A stretch of DNA of 64,000 nt, taken from contig JAQFVV010013287.1 of the NCBI GenBank assembly GCA_028023455.1, positions 67,001 to 131,000 of the forward strand, written 5' to 3'. Shown here piece by piece: positions 30,219 through 42,239 of the stretch. A program made the position numbers and the translations under genes. Positions within the stretch are counted from its first letter, which is position 1, and each line of letters begins with the position of its first letter. The DNA comes from Epiperipatus broadwayi (Eukaryota > Onychophora > Udeonychophora > Euonychophora > Peripatidae). The notes under the pieces are model-generated. The model saw only the letters and a list, made by a program, of their open reading frames with translations. It was not told where the DNA came from and did not search any database.

Positions 30219-31305
30219 ATAAATAAAGTTTGATATCTGTATTCGTTTCACAATATATGTAATATACAAATCAATATATATATATCAAAATACAGTACAA
30301 TTTATATAAATTATATTCTTTTAGAAGTACTTTCGACTATACACTTTGTAGTCTTTATCAACTATATAATGTTGAATAATCAAAACGAGACAACCCTTAA
30401 CAATACCCATAGTTCAATTCAGATTTCCCACAATTGTGTTATCTTAACATTTGATGACTGGCGATTCATTAACATTTGACGATTTCTTGAAATCAACACA
30501 GCCTCTTTTATTTTACGTTTATTATGACAACGTTCAATTTGAATAATTTTCATATTTTTATAATCAAATTTAAATCCATATTGACAAGATTTATTATGAT
30601 CAAATATAACAGAAGATGAAGGTTTATTTACATCTGTTCCATATTGATTCTCTTTTTGAATTCTATTATATAAAAGCATATGTTTTTTTATTCTCTTCTC
30701 AAATGTACACTTATATTCACCAATGTATTGTACGCCGCATACAAATATCAATCTATATATAATAGAATTTTGATTAAACTTTGAATTTTGAATTTTAGAA
30801 TTATTAAGCAATCTATTTATGTTATTTGTAGAGAAAAAGCAATATGACACAAACCATTATACATTTTCTTAATAAACTTGACCTGCTCATCTGATATAAA
30901 TGGCATTGAAATCCATTTCATTTTGATATTTTTATTTTTAATTTTATTATAGTGTTGATTTCTTTTAAATCCTTTAATAATATTAGCAATTGCATTTTTA
31001 TAATAAGCAATTTTCAACAAGTCATTAACAAATAAATGTACATTTTTAATTTTATCACTAGAATATTTGCATAATTTTTCATTTCGAAATAAGAATGATT
31101 TCAATCCAGACAGCTTATGACACATAGGTACATGTGATTCATATGGAATAAAACCTCTAGTTTCAATTAGTTTAATTAACATAAGATAATCCAAACTGTA
31201 ATCATTAAGAGTAACTTGAATATCCAAGAATTTTATGGAATTGTATTTCTCTTTAGTTATAACCCATTTTATATCCTTAATCTCATTTAATTCATTAAGT
31301 GATTT
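30213..31305 (-). pseudogene. PLE family B copy: RT motifs 6-7 and GIY-YIG
   Basis: Two frames remain. 30817-31227 begins with SIKFLDIQVT (RT motif 6) and contains GFIPYESHVPMCHKLSGLKS (motif 7 and the thumb region). 30419-30850 has the GIY-YIG start (LIFVCGVQYIGEYKCTFEKR) and the C-terminal FDHNKSCQYGFKF...RKIKEAVLISRN block. A frameshift lies near 30830. The 3' UTR has a hammerhead-like fold (30321-30364). The 5' part, including YVDD, is missing at the junction near 31305. Confidence 0.8.
30321..30364 (-). ncRNA. hammerhead-like ribozyme, PLE family B
   Basis: Stem I TAG/CTA, core TTGATAA, extra A, stem II GACTA/TAGTC, GAA, palindromic stem III AGTACT, cleavage base T. All helices are fully paired, and positions 3 and 8 are U and A. 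Confidence 0.65.
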
Positions 31306-31470
31306 TGTTATATCAACATATGAAAGTAAAATTTTAAAACAATTGAAATATCAAGAAATTAAAGTATATCATAGATATGTGGATGATGTTTTTATTTGTG
31401 GAAAACAAGAATTAATAGTCAATTTATTTAATGAATTAAATGAGATTAAGGATATATAATAAGAAATAAG
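31306..31470 (+). pseudogene. PLE family B fragment with YVDD, opposite to the left copy
   Basis: The plus strand encodes STYESKILKQLKYQEIKVYH then RYVDDVFICGKQELIVNLFNELNEI, the RT motif 5 block. It meets the minus copy at NELNEIKDI on both sides and then stops abruptly at about 31470, where a different PLE begins. Confidence 0.7.
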
Positions 31471-32070
31471 ATTTTGATATTTCTGAAATTAAGACAGTAC
31501 TCTCACATATAACGGAAGTAACTGATAAAATTGCTAATATTTTAAAGAAAAATAATATCCACACAGTTTATGCTACATTTAAAAAATGAATAAAGTATTT
31601 CCATGCCATAAATATAAAATTTCTTTGAAGTGTCATGGTGTATATGAAATACCATGTGGAGTTTGTTCATTTTCATATATTGTACAGACAAATTGTAGAA
31701 TAGTCATAAGAAAAGAAAAACACATTTTGGCATTTAGAAAAAAAATCATTAGCCATTTATTTACACGTTAAATTAACTAATCACAACAACAATTTTAATA
31801 AAACACATTCTGTAAAAAATCGGACAGTATGGCCAAACTGGTAAGGGAAACTATACAGATTTTTTAAAGGCCTCAGAGCATAAATGAAAAGTAATAATTT
31901 AAGAAAAGTAATGATATCAGGAAAAATTTATTGGAAGATAATGAGTAGAAAATAACACAGAAAAAATAATGATTTTAATTCTCACCACAGACATGTTATT
32001 ATTTGAAAAAGAAATATTTGTTATAATACTGAAATGTCAGCAAAAAGAAAGGCTTTAACCTCTTTTCACA
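31471..32070 (+). pseudogene. PLE family C fragment: linker, GIY-YIG and 3' UTR
   Basis: It encodes LSHITEVTDKIANILKKNNIHTVYATFKK, then a frame at 31586-31771 with GVYEIPCGVCSFSYIVQTNCRIVIRKEKH, a GIY-YIG domain of the common Penelope type in which YIG has become YIV. The downstream TACTGAAATGTCAGCAAAAAG (near 32018) matches the family C tail of the palindrome at 14089-14326. The fusion to the family B piece at 31470 makes a chimeric locus. Confidence 0.65.
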
Positions 32071-32089
32071 TATGCCTTAAACATGTGTA

Positions 32090-33635
32090 TAATAGTCAGA
32101 CATCCTGAGTGCTTGATAAATAATCAGAATATTATATTTTTACACAAAATCACATGATGACCATTCTTTATGCATATCCAACCTGTTTACACAGAAGCAT
32201 CTATTCAATAATTTTGCTGAAAGTTGGATGAAATTAGGAAAGTATGTAGGATTTGAAATACTCCTGATTTTACACATGACATAAATTCAAGATTTATAAT
32301 ATTTTGCAAAAGTTCTTCAAGTAGACGTGTAATTCTACTTTATATTTTAGAAAGCAAACTATTTATTTCCAAACACAAAAAAATATTTAAAAAGTGTAAT
32401 AATAAAAAGGCTAGAAGAATTGCTTTCAAATTATTTTTTCCAAGATACAAAAATAATGCACTAAAAGATTAAAATATCTTAAGCTTTTCCTAAAACGCAA
32501 CCATGATCTAATGCATTACATAAAAACATCACTTTGGTTACCTACTTGATACCTCTAGAAGGATATTTCATATAAAGAAATTTTAAAAAATTCTCTATAA
32601 CTTAGTTTTATATATTTTTAATAATTTATATAAAATAACTTACAAAAGAAGGTCCCATTTTTTATATTTAAAAAGTCTGCATTAATTAACTATTTCATAA
32701 AATTTAACTTTATCTTGTTTTTTTTCTTTAACATATAATTAATGTTTATTGTTAAATATATAATTATTAATACTATTTGTAATACTGTATTCCTTACTAA
32801 AATGATCTGTTTCTGCAAGATTTTTGCAACAGTTTGTACTTTTTAATAAGGATAGTCAGACAGAAAAAGATTTAGATCTCATTAACAAATTTACACGTGG
32901 GATGCTTACTGATCTGTATTATGGGCTTCTGTTTTCATTTCCATTAACTCTGCTATATAAATAAAATTAAACTCATAATCAAGGTGTATTGATATCCAGA
33001 AACCAATATGATTGGTTCTTCTGGTTAAAAAAACAATACCAAATATATCCAAGACACTATTAATCAAAATAACATCTATTTAAGTCAGTAACTCATATTA
33101 TTGTGTATGAGTTAAGAGCTGCACATCAGTATATTTTGGCTGTGGATTTAACTTTATTTATATAACATAGATTCTATTTCCTAATTAATTTAAATCTATA
33201 TTAACCCATTATATATATTAAACAGGGTTTGAATTCAGACATTCAAGCTTTCTAGAGCTATTCAATCCATCTTATGCAACCAATACACATGATTATATAC
33301 ATGTGAAAAAGATCAATGATCTACAATATACCATATTTTGTGTTGAATCAGCACTCAGCAATTGGTCCTGATCATTATCTCTTCCACCCACACACATATA
33401 TAATCCAGGCTCAGTTTATATTAAGATAGCAAATTTTTAAAAATTCATGAACAGGATTCAATATTCTCCATGCTCCAACACTTCAGCCATCTACATGATT
33501 GAATATCAGATAATGGAGCACTCAAGGTTCTTGTTGATGACAATGTTATTGCCATACCCCTGTTGACTTTAAGTCATTCCGATCCCTCATGTATAGGACC
33601 TTAATATGTCCATGTAAATACATACACCCCCACAC
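32090..33635. other. non-coding DNA with a family D fragment
   Basis: 32145-32215 resembles repeat family D (CACATGATGACCATTCTTTATGC, then CTGTTTACACAG). The rest has no supported gene. The frames near 33589-33840 span a (TA)n tract at about 33637-33700. Confidence 0.4.
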
Positions 33636-33658
33636 TCATATATATATATATATATATA

Positions 33659-33702
<44 letters not shown>
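33636..33702. repeat. (TA)n microsatellite
   Basis: TA repeats with one GATATA interruption near 33660. Long Tyr-Ile frames on both strands are its translation. Confidence 0.95.
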
Positions 33703-33707
<5 letters not shown>

Positions 33708-33840
33708 AGACAGGATCAACCTTTGTAAGATTGCATTACAAATTAATGACAGACTAAGTTCTTCACTAACATTCATTTTATATTCTACTGACTTTTGTAT
33801 CATTTCTTCTTTGTATATATCACCCTGTAACATGGTCTAG

Positions 33841-34747
33841 TTAATTCTTGTTATCTTTTTGTTTTTGTTTTTGTAGTCACTTATAGGTCAAATAAAATTA
33901 TCTTGAAAGAGAAATTAATGACATTTTCGACTGAGTCAATTGTTACATGATGAAAATGAAGTTTATTGTGTTTGTTTTTTTTTTGTTCTATTTTTTTTTA
34001 ATTAGCCCAATAGCTTTATAATTACTGATCCATAGTTGAGTTGTCTCATGGTTAATTATGACTGACTATTTAAAATTAAAATGTTGAATTTATTTGATAC
34101 CTGAAAAAGTTTTAATTTCAATTCTAGGTCAAAATGTCAGACACTACTTTCTGTATAATTGCGATTTTTTTTATTATATATATATAAATTTCTAATGATT
34201 GTCTAAACAATAGAATTTATATCAATTGGTATCAGAACCTATGTAAAACATTCTTTTAAATAAATTCAATTTCTAAATATAGCTTTCTCTTACATCACAA
34301 AATTATTGATCCACTTTTTTAAACAAATTATATAATGAAAAATTTAAGTCATAAAATACATACTTAGCTTAAAATAGTAAACAATCATAAAAATAATTAA
34401 AATTTATATTTTCATATTTTCTACCAATAAATTAGATTAAAACAGATAAACTCTCAGAGCATCAATACAAAGTGAATTAATTTAAAAGTTGGTGACAATT
34501 AATTAGCATTATAAAATTGCACGATTGTTCTGTCGTCAGTTTTAATCATAACACTTACTTTCCCATTGGATAATAACAAATTAATTTTCGTTTTTAAAGT
34601 AATATTTTTAAAATAATAATAAAAAATAACATTTATATAGTTTTTAATATACATATTTAAATAAAATAATTTATTTTAAATGTCATGAAATCAACTTCAT
34701 ATTATATTAATATAGATTAATATAATGTAATAAAATATACTTTTACG
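33841..34747. other. AT-rich non-coding DNA
   Basis: No coding or RNA feature recognised. Confidence 0.4.
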
Positions 34748-34840
34748 TTTATATATATATATATATGGAATCTTATACTTAAATATTAGTAAATACAGTC
34801 ATCAAAAATTTTTGAAAATACAAAAAACACAATCGTCACG

Positions 34841-34880
34841 TAGGAGCGCTTTCGACTATCCTCACAATCTTTGGCAACTA
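34841..34880 (-). ncRNA. hammerhead-like ribozyme, PLE family B, damaged core
   Basis: Stem I TAG/CTA, core TTGCCAA (A6 changed to C), stem II GATTG...TAGTC with wobble pairs, GAA, palindromic stem III AGCGCT, cleavage base C. Confidence 0.5.
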
Positions 34881-35176
34881 ATACTTTGAAAAGTTAATCT
34901 TCCCATAATTCTATGATCTTAACCTTTGTTGCATGCCTATTTATTAAATCCTGCTTGTATCAACAGGACCTAATCAATAGGCAGGCAGGAAATGTTCAAA
35001 TCACACAATTATGGGAATGTTATCCTTTCAAAATATTAGTTGACAAAGCCTACAAAGATTGTTGAAAGCTGTCTGCCTATTGATTAAGTCATGCTTGTAT
35101 CAATAGGACTTAATTAATAGGCAGGCAGCAAACATTAAGATCCTGGAATTATGGGAAGGTTAATCTTTCAAAGTAT

Positions 35177-35217
35177 TAATTGACAAAGACTACAAGGATA
35201 ATTGAAAACACTTCTAA
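35177..35217 (+). ncRNA. hammerhead-like ribozyme, PLE family B
   Basis: Core TTGACAA (35180-35186), extra A, stem II GACTA/TAATT (four of five pairs, one wobble), GAA (35204-35206), stem III AACACT, cleavage base T, stem I TTAA/CTAA weakly paired. It is somewhat decayed. Confidence 0.45.
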
Positions 35218-35349
35218 GTGACAATTATATTTTTTGTACCCTTCAAAAATTTTTGATTACTGTATTTACTAATATTTAATTATAAGATTTGATATATTGT
35301 TTTGAAGAAATATTGACATTGATTTATAATATATATATATATATATAAG

Positions 35350-35631
<282 letters not shown>

Positions 35632-35644
35632 ATTACAAGAATAA

Positions 35645-36866
35645 AGCTAAACTAGTCAATATATAATTAAAATTACTCCAAATCCAAAATTCAACCAGAC
35701 CAACATAAAAATAATACTAAAACACTACCAAAGGTTTCACTGCTACAAGCAGACTTCTCAAGTGTAAAGAACTACTAAAAATACACAATATATATAATAT
35801 TAAACATTACCCACATATCTATTCACTTCCCATCCACCCTTAATATTAAAAGAACTCTTAAATAAATTAATTGCTTCAGAATAATAAATTTTCAATAATA
35901 AAGATTCTTTAATTCTTCTTTTGATTTAATTTCTTTCAAAGAAGACAACCTTAGCTTCATCAAAATCAATAGTGTGACCTGTATTTTTTTCATGGACATT
36001 CAAAGCAGAACTAAGATATCTATTTTTAACTCTACTTTTAGGAACCTTTATTCTTTCATTTAAACTCAAACTACTCTGACCAATGTAAACTTTCTTACAA
36101 AATAAACAAGAAATAAAATAAACTACACCAGGAATAGTCTTTCTATCAAACATTTCTTTTGTATTATTTAATAAATTATTCAATTAACACCCCTTTTCAA
36201 AGCAATTTTCTTATTTCCAAACAATTAACTATTTCTACACACAATTTTATAAGAAGACAATTTATATGGCAAAGAAATAAAATCATATTTTTCTTTAACC
36301 TTTACACCCTTACAAATATTACTATTAAATAAAATACTTTAAACAAATTTATCAGAGTAACCAACCCTCAAGTAATCTTTATAAAATTGATATTTCTGAA
36401 ACAAAGCTACTCCACTAGAATTATTGAATTTAACATTCCTATGACAATAATTCCTTAAAGCAGATACTTTATGAGATACAGACTGATAGCTATCAGGTTT
36501 AATTATAGATCTTAATTTTTTACTTTTAACCAAATGACTGCACAGCAAACAATTAGTTTCTACATTTCTAATCACCAAAAGATCTAAAAATTTTAACTTA
36601 CCAAAATCTAACCCCCCTTTTTCTAACACTAATCTTATAAAAGGATCAAAACAATTAAACTAATTTACAAATTCCTTCAATTTATTATTCTCAACTACAA
36701 CTAAACAATCGTCAACATATCTGTCAAATAACTTTACATATAAACAATTCTTTTTAATAATAATTTCTTCTTCCATATAATTAATATAAACTGAACATAC
36801 TAAAGAAGAAATAATATAACCTATTAGCCACCCTTCCTTAATCTTATAAAAAATACCTATTTTTAA
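35645..36866 (-). pseudogene. PLE family A relative: RT C-terminus and GIY-YIG
   Basis: The frame 36339-36629 holds RT motif 6 (LDFGKLKFLDLLV) and IKPDSYQSVSHKV, matching family A IRPDSYQPFIHKK. The frame 35926-36183 holds the nuclease (TIPGVVYFISCLFCKKVYIGQSSLSLNERIK) and the NRYLSSALNVHEKNTGH block. The YVDD region is still readable near 36700-36730 (CGTCAACATATCTGTC on the plus strand). Several frameshifts and stops are present. It is clearly diverged from 15299-19475, so it is a second subfamily. Confidence 0.8.
35723..35764 (-). ncRNA. hammerhead-like ribozyme, family A relative
   Basis: Stem I CAC/GTG, core TTGAGAA, extra G, stem II CTGC/GCAG with a 5-nt loop (family A has TCTA/TAGA at the same place), GAA, stem III ACC-TTT-GGT, cleavage base A. 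It has the same U3/A8 core as family A. Confidence 0.6.
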
Positions 36867-36905
36867 ACTGGTTTGGTTGAATTTTGGATTTGGGGTAATT
36901 TTAAT
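36867..36905 (+). repeat. 39-bp PLE 3' tip, mirrored partner of 35645-36866
   Basis: TGGTTTGGTTGAATTTTGG...TAATTTTAATTAT is the reverse complement of the outer end of the minus copy (35661-35700) and again runs straight into (TA)n at 36905. It shows that the second copy of a mirrored insertion can be very short. Confidence 0.75.
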
Positions 36906-36923
36906 TATATATATATATATAAT

Positions 36924-37362
36924 TCAAACAAATATATTTAACACAGTATTCAAAATTAAATAATATATTCTTTACCAGAAGTACTTTCAATTGTTTCACT
37001 GACAATCTTTATCAACTGTTAATACAAACGTACAAAAAATAAAAACTTGCATTACCCATCATTCAATCTATTCAATATTCCCACAATTCTGTTGTCTTTA
37101 TATTAGCCGATTCTTTATTCATTAAACCACCTCTATTCCTAGATATCATCATTGCCTCTTTAATTTTACGTTTTTCACTACACCTTTCAATTTGAATAAT
37201 TTTTATATCTCTATTATTAAATTTAAAACCAAAATTACATGTTTTATTATGATCAAATATAATGATGGAGTATTCATATTTACTGAAGATATATTTTCTT
37301 TCTGTACACATTTATATAATGTCTTATGATCATTATATCGTTTTAATAATTTGCATTCAAAA
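36924..37362 (-). pseudogene. PLE family B2 copy: GIY-YIG C-terminus, left half of pair
   Basis: The frame 37072-37311 carries YSIIIFDHNKTCNFGFKF then RCSEKRKIKEAMMISRNRGG. It matches the C-terminus of the plus copy ending at 39380 almost residue for residue. Its 3' UTR and hammerhead (36976-37018) are also essentially identical to the right copy, so the two ends are young or homogenised. It is 5'-truncated at about 37362. Confidence 0.8.
36976..37018 (-). ncRNA. hammerhead-like ribozyme, PLE family B2 (left)
   Basis: Mirror of 39434-39476: stem I CAG/CTG, core TTGATAA, extra A, stem II GATTGT/ACAATT, GAA, palindromic stem III AGTACT, cleavage base T. Confidence 0.6.
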
Positions 37363-38282
37363 ATGATGGATAAATTTAATAGGAAAATTGAACATTTGTA
37401 TAATAAAAAGTTTCCATGAAATTTTAGTGATCAAAACTATGTGAATATCTCTGGAGTTGATTTGAATTTTAATCAGCGTTATATTTTAAATTTTGGATCT
37501 AAATACGTCGGTGGAGGTTGGAGAGATTCTAGTATTGAATTAAATGCTGTGATTGAATATTCGTTTGGTGTTATAAATAGTGATATAAATGATAGGAATA
37601 AAATAATTAATGAAATAAAAAATAAAACATTTGATAAGCAAAATGATAATGTTTGGTTAAAACAAATTTATGAATTTAAAAAATTTTTAAAAAGTAATAA
37701 ATTAATTTGTTTGAAGGAGGACAAGGGGTTTCGGATGTGCCTAATGAAACAGGATGAATATAATATGAAAATTATGGATCAAATGAAGAAGCTTTGTTTT
37801 GAAAAAAGTGAATTAAATAATATTGATACATATAGAATGAAATTTATTAATGACATTTTAATGACTGCTAAAAAGAAAAAAGTTATTGATGCAAAGACAT
37901 ATTACAGTTTATATCCGTTGTCTGCAGTGTTTCCAAGAATCTTTGCAAATATAAAATTGCATAAAAATTGTTATCCATTAAGAGTAATTGTTGATTTTGG
38001 TGGTGTTTTTTATTATAATGCTTGTAGATATATTGAAAAAATAATGCAAGATGTGCTTGGATTTGGAGATTATATGATTTCATCATCATTTGATTTTATT
38101 AATAGGATTAAAAATATAAAAATTGATAATAATGATCTTATGTGTACACTTGACATATCTGAAATGTATGGTTCAATTAATCGTATGGAATCAATAGAGA
38201 TTATTGAAAGAACTTTGTTTTTAAAATCTATAGATAATAATATTAGGAATTTTATTGTTAAAATATTAAGATTTGTGAATGA

Positions 38283-38302
38283 TAATATATATATATATAT
38301 GT
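38283..38302. repeat. short (TA)n slip inside the RT frame
   Basis: ATATATATATATAT between RT motifs 3 and 4 changes the frame from the 37441 ORF to the 38328 ORF. This is the second PLE copy here with TA growth inside RT (compare 13373-13422). Confidence 0.8.
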
Positions 38303-39433
38303 TAGGTTTAATGATTGCTTTTATAAAATGAATTTTGGTTGGCCAATGGGTCTTCCGGTGGTATCACAGCTTTGTAGTTTTTTTATTTCTAATTATGAGG
38401 TTAAGATATTGTCTCAGATAAAATATAAAGGAATTAAAGTATATTGTAGATATGTTGATGATGTATTTATATGTGCACATAATGAAATAATAGTTAATTT
38501 GTTTAATGAGTTAAATATGATTAATAATGTAAAATGGGTGTTAAATGAAGAGAAGGAAGATTCTATAAAGTTTTTAGATATATTTATTAAAAAAAATAAT
38601 AATGTGTTTGATTATAATATGATTTTAAAGCCTGTGGAAATTAGGGGTTATATTCCATATAATTCTAAAGTTCATATGAGTCATAAATTAGCTGGTTTGA
38701 AGTCATTTTTATTTAGAAATGATTATTTGTGCAAATTTGTTAGTGATAAAATTGAAAATATTAATGTATATATTACTGATATGTTGAATGTTGGTTATGG
38801 AAGGAATATTATTTATAATACAATTACAAAATATAATCAAAATAAGAATAATAATAAGAAAATATTAAGTATTATTAAAAAGTGATAAATGGATTTCTAT
38901 TCCTTTTATATCTAATCAACAAGCTAAATTAATTAATAAACTTTTTAGTTGTTTGTGTAGAATGTCTTTTTCTCTTCAAATAATATAAATGATATGATAA
39001 ATAACTCCAAAGCCAAGATTTCTAAGTTTGAATTAAGTTCTGTTATATATATGTTGGAATGTGGTTGTGGAATAAAATATATACGGGAATCCAAAAGTAC
39101 ATTACAAAAATGATATAATGATCATAAGACATTATATAAACGTGTACAGAAAGAAAATATATCTTCAGTAAATATGAATACTCCATCAATTATATTTGAT
39201 CATAATAAAACATGTAATTATGGTTTTAAATTTAATAATAGAGATATAAAAATTATTCAAATTGAAAGGTGTAGTGAAAAACGTAAAATTAAAGAGGCAA
39301 TGATGATATCTAGGAATAGAGGTGGTTTAATGAATAAACAATCGGCTAATATAAAGACAACAGAATTGTGGGAAATTTGAATAGATTGAATGATGGGTAA
39401 TGTAAGTTTTTATTTTTTGTACGTTTGTATTAA

Positions 39434-39476
39434 CAGTTGATAAAGATTGTCAGTGAAACAATTGAAAGTACTTCTG
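39434..39476 (+). ncRNA. hammerhead-like ribozyme, PLE family B2 (right)
   Basis: Stem I CAG (39434-39436)/CTG (39474-39476), core TTGATAA (39437-39443), extra A, stem II GATTGT/ACAATT with a 7-nt loop, GAA (39464-39466), palindromic stem III AGTACT (39467-39472), cleavage base T. It lies about 55 nt past the stop codon. Confidence 0.6.
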
Positions 39477-39573
39477 GTAAAGAATATATTATTTAATTTT
39501 GAATACTGTGTTAAATATATTTGTTTGAATTATTATTATATAATTTAAAAATACAGACCTTTAATGGTTGTAG

Positions 39574-39579
<6 letters not shown>

Positions 39580-39642
<63 letters not shown>

Positions 39643-39647
39643 AATAG

Positions 39648-39682
<35 letters not shown>

Positions 39683-39744
39683 CACTAGTTGATTACCAAT
39701 AGCTCTAAACAAGCTTTATATATATATATGTATATATAATAGTT
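39580..39744. repeat. (TA)n tracts with a family G fragment
   Basis: TA runs at 39580-39640 and 39650-39679, then GATCACTAGTTGATTACCAATAGCTC...AAGCTT (39679-39718), which matches the outer ends of family G at 60342 and 60795, then a short TA run. Confidence 0.85.
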
Positions 39745-40384
39745 TTTTTGGGTTAAACTGGGTGTTAGTTTTGATTAATTTCCAATATTTCAATAAAACA
39801 GCATTGACCATTGTCAAGATTAACTTTTTAAAAAAGTAAACTGTTAGATCTCAAATAGTAACAATATTGAGTGTGAGATAAACAATGGGATTGAGTGTGA
39901 AATAGTTGAGCATTCAGAATATGTGGAATGAACAAAATGTTTATTTTTTTTCAGTTTCACCATTAATTGAATTCAAGCTTATATTTTGAAGAATGAGATA
40001 AAATAAATAGTCTTCATAAGGCAGGAATATGGTATACTTCATCAGCTCTATTTGCACCAATTGGTCATTTTAATATTTCAATCAACTCTGTCATGGTTCT
40101 CAAGTCATATTTTTCCAAATTAGCAAGTATTTTAGTATTATCAAAATCAGGTTTGTGACCAATTTCTAAATAAATGTGAAATAAAAAGTGATGTATTTAA
40201 CTTCTGATTAATTTCATTTTTATTTTAATTAATTAATTCTGTTATTAATTCATCTATCAGACTGACCTAAATAGCTTATAGGCAGTGTAAACATGAATAT
40301 TTCATAACTCTTCTGGTATTACAAAAGTAGTCTGTCTTTAAGTTTATCATTTAAATACACCACATTTACTTCACAATTTTCTTA
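39745..40384 (-). pseudogene. PLE family K copy: GIY-YIG C-terminus, left half of pair
   Basis: The minus strand reads a decayed nuclease region (SYLGQSDR near 40255-40280) and a C-terminal block GHKPDFDNTKILANLEKYDLR (about 40100-40165) followed by TELIEILK and IPAL, the usual C-terminal region of Penelope proteins after the nuclease. A third PLE lineage, unlike A or B. Its 3' UTR contains TTGACAATGGTC...TTGAAATATTGG (about 39785-39830), a worn hammerhead-like segment. Confidence 0.6.
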
Positions 40385-40790
40385 GAAAGTGATCACAAAC
40401 TGATTTGGATAATACTAAAATACTTTCTAATTTGATAAAATATGATTTGAGAACCATGAAGCAGTTGATTGAAATATTAAAAATCCCAGCTGGTTTAAAT
40501 AGTGCCGATAAAGCACAACCTATTCCAGCCTTATGGAGGCCTTTTCTTTTATCTCTTTCTTCTAATATAAACTTGAAATCAATTAATGGTCCAAGTAAAG
40601 AAAATAAATATTTTGTTAATCCACGTATTCTGAATGCTCAACTACTTCACCCTCGATCTCATTACTACTTGTGATCTAATGTTTTTTCTTTGAAAAGTTA
40701 ACCTTAACCTGGTGGATGCTATTTCAAGGAAACGTTGGGAATTAATCAAAAGTAACACATGACCCAAAAACATTTATGTACATCATATTC
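40385..40790 (+). pseudogene. PLE family K copy, right half of pair
   Basis: The frame 40405-40674 starts DNTKILSNLIKYDLRTMKQLIEIL and continues IPAGLNSADKAQPIPALWRPF. The first part is the same block as in the left copy. Downstream, GAAACGTTGGGAATTAATC (40730-40748) matches the left copy's 3' UTR in reverse. The start of the protein is lost at the junction. Confidence 0.6.
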
Positions 40791-41580
40791 TCGCGAAAAC
40801 ATTATATATTCATATATATGTATATTTTAGAAAGATTATTACAAATGTTAAAAAAAAAACATCAAATGCATTCTCACTATTTACATACATTATTAATACT
40901 TGGCTCATATGAAATGGTTATAATTTTTTATTTAATAATAATTATATAAAATTGTATTTACAGATTTAAACATGATATCTATTATAAAATTTATAACATG
41001 ACGTCTCAAACAAATATTAAAACTAACTATATTTTAATTAATGATTTTGTCCCTTTTAATTATATAAAATAAGTCAGAGACAAAACTAATATGCATTGTT
41101 TAATATATTCTTATATATTTTTTAATTTTTATCAACATGTATATAGTTAATTTTGTTGTGATTCATAAATTACTAGGTCTTTTTTTAACTATTTGGTGTT
41201 AATGACTATACATTATTAAATAATTCAATATAATAGAAATATAACACTGAATTAAAGTGATAAAACAGACAGCATTATAGCATATTGCCACTTGATGATT
41301 ACATTTTTTTCTTCCAATTTAAGAAAAAAATTATAATTTGTTGAAAATAAAAATATTTATTAACAAGCAGCATTTTAAAATTCAAATGGATTTAACAATT
41401 AAAAACTTATATTTTAAAATAGTTTTAACTGTTTAGCATTAAAAAAATAATCAGCTCCTATTATATAATTTTTTTTACTTAATTACAGTGAAATAAAAGC
41501 TTAAAAGTAAGAAGAAGATCACTTAAAAAGGTAATATTTGCTTTATTTAAAATGTCGAATATTTCTAAGCAAAATTCTAC
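40791..41580. other. AT-rich non-coding DNA
   Basis: No gene or RNA recognised. Confidence 0.4.
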
Positions 41581-41928
<348 letters not shown>

Positions 41929-42239
41929 TAGAATAGCATTCTAATCATTTTAATTATAATGCAATTGTTAAAACTGTTGCTACAAATGCTGATAAGAATG
42001 AATCATTAAGTGCAGATAAAAGTAACTTCCAGTAAAACTAATATTTTTTTCAGAAGATTTACAACTTCAAAAGTATTCTCACTTAAATTATGGCAATGCA
42101 ATCAAAAAATAATACTATTTGTAATAATGCAATAAAGCATATACATCACTAATGAAGAAAACAAACTTGATGAATCACATCAAATAAAATCAAAACATAA
42201 AATTTATGTTTTTCCACAGAAAAAAAAATTAAAAAATAA

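Larger units (their letters stand above)
34766..35330. mobile_element. multiply folded PLE family B 3' ends (four alternating pieces)
   Basis: Successive pieces are 34766-34973 minus, 34974-35068 plus, about 35070-35098 minus and 35099-35330 plus. Each covers the last coding nucleotides (CTGCTTGTAT...AATAGGCAGGCAG) and/or the 3' UTR, so two head-to-head pairs appear back to back. The outer ends touch (TA)n at 34748-34765 and 35330-35346. No protein remains. Confidence 0.7.
37363..39545 (+). pseudogene. PLE family B2, longest family B copy, RT plus GIY-YIG with frameshifts
   Basis: It is the most complete family B protein in the window. 37441-38331 holds the N-terminal region, RT motif 1-2 (LICLKEDKGFRM; FPRIFANIKLHKNCYPLRVIVDFGG) and motif 3 (CTLDISEMYGSINR). 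A (TA)n slip at 38285-38300 shifts the frame. 38328-38885 then gives motif 4 (NFGWPMGLPVVSQLC), the catalytic YVDD and motifs 6-7 (SIKFLDIFIK; RGYIPYNSKVHMSHKLAGL). After another break come CGCGIKYIRESKSTLQK (the GIY-YIG tip, with YIR for YIG) and 39174-39380, the FDHNKTC...RKIKEAMMISRN end. It ends about 40 bp before (TA)n. A short non-coding lead (37363-37440) may be real 5' sequence. Confidence 0.85.
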
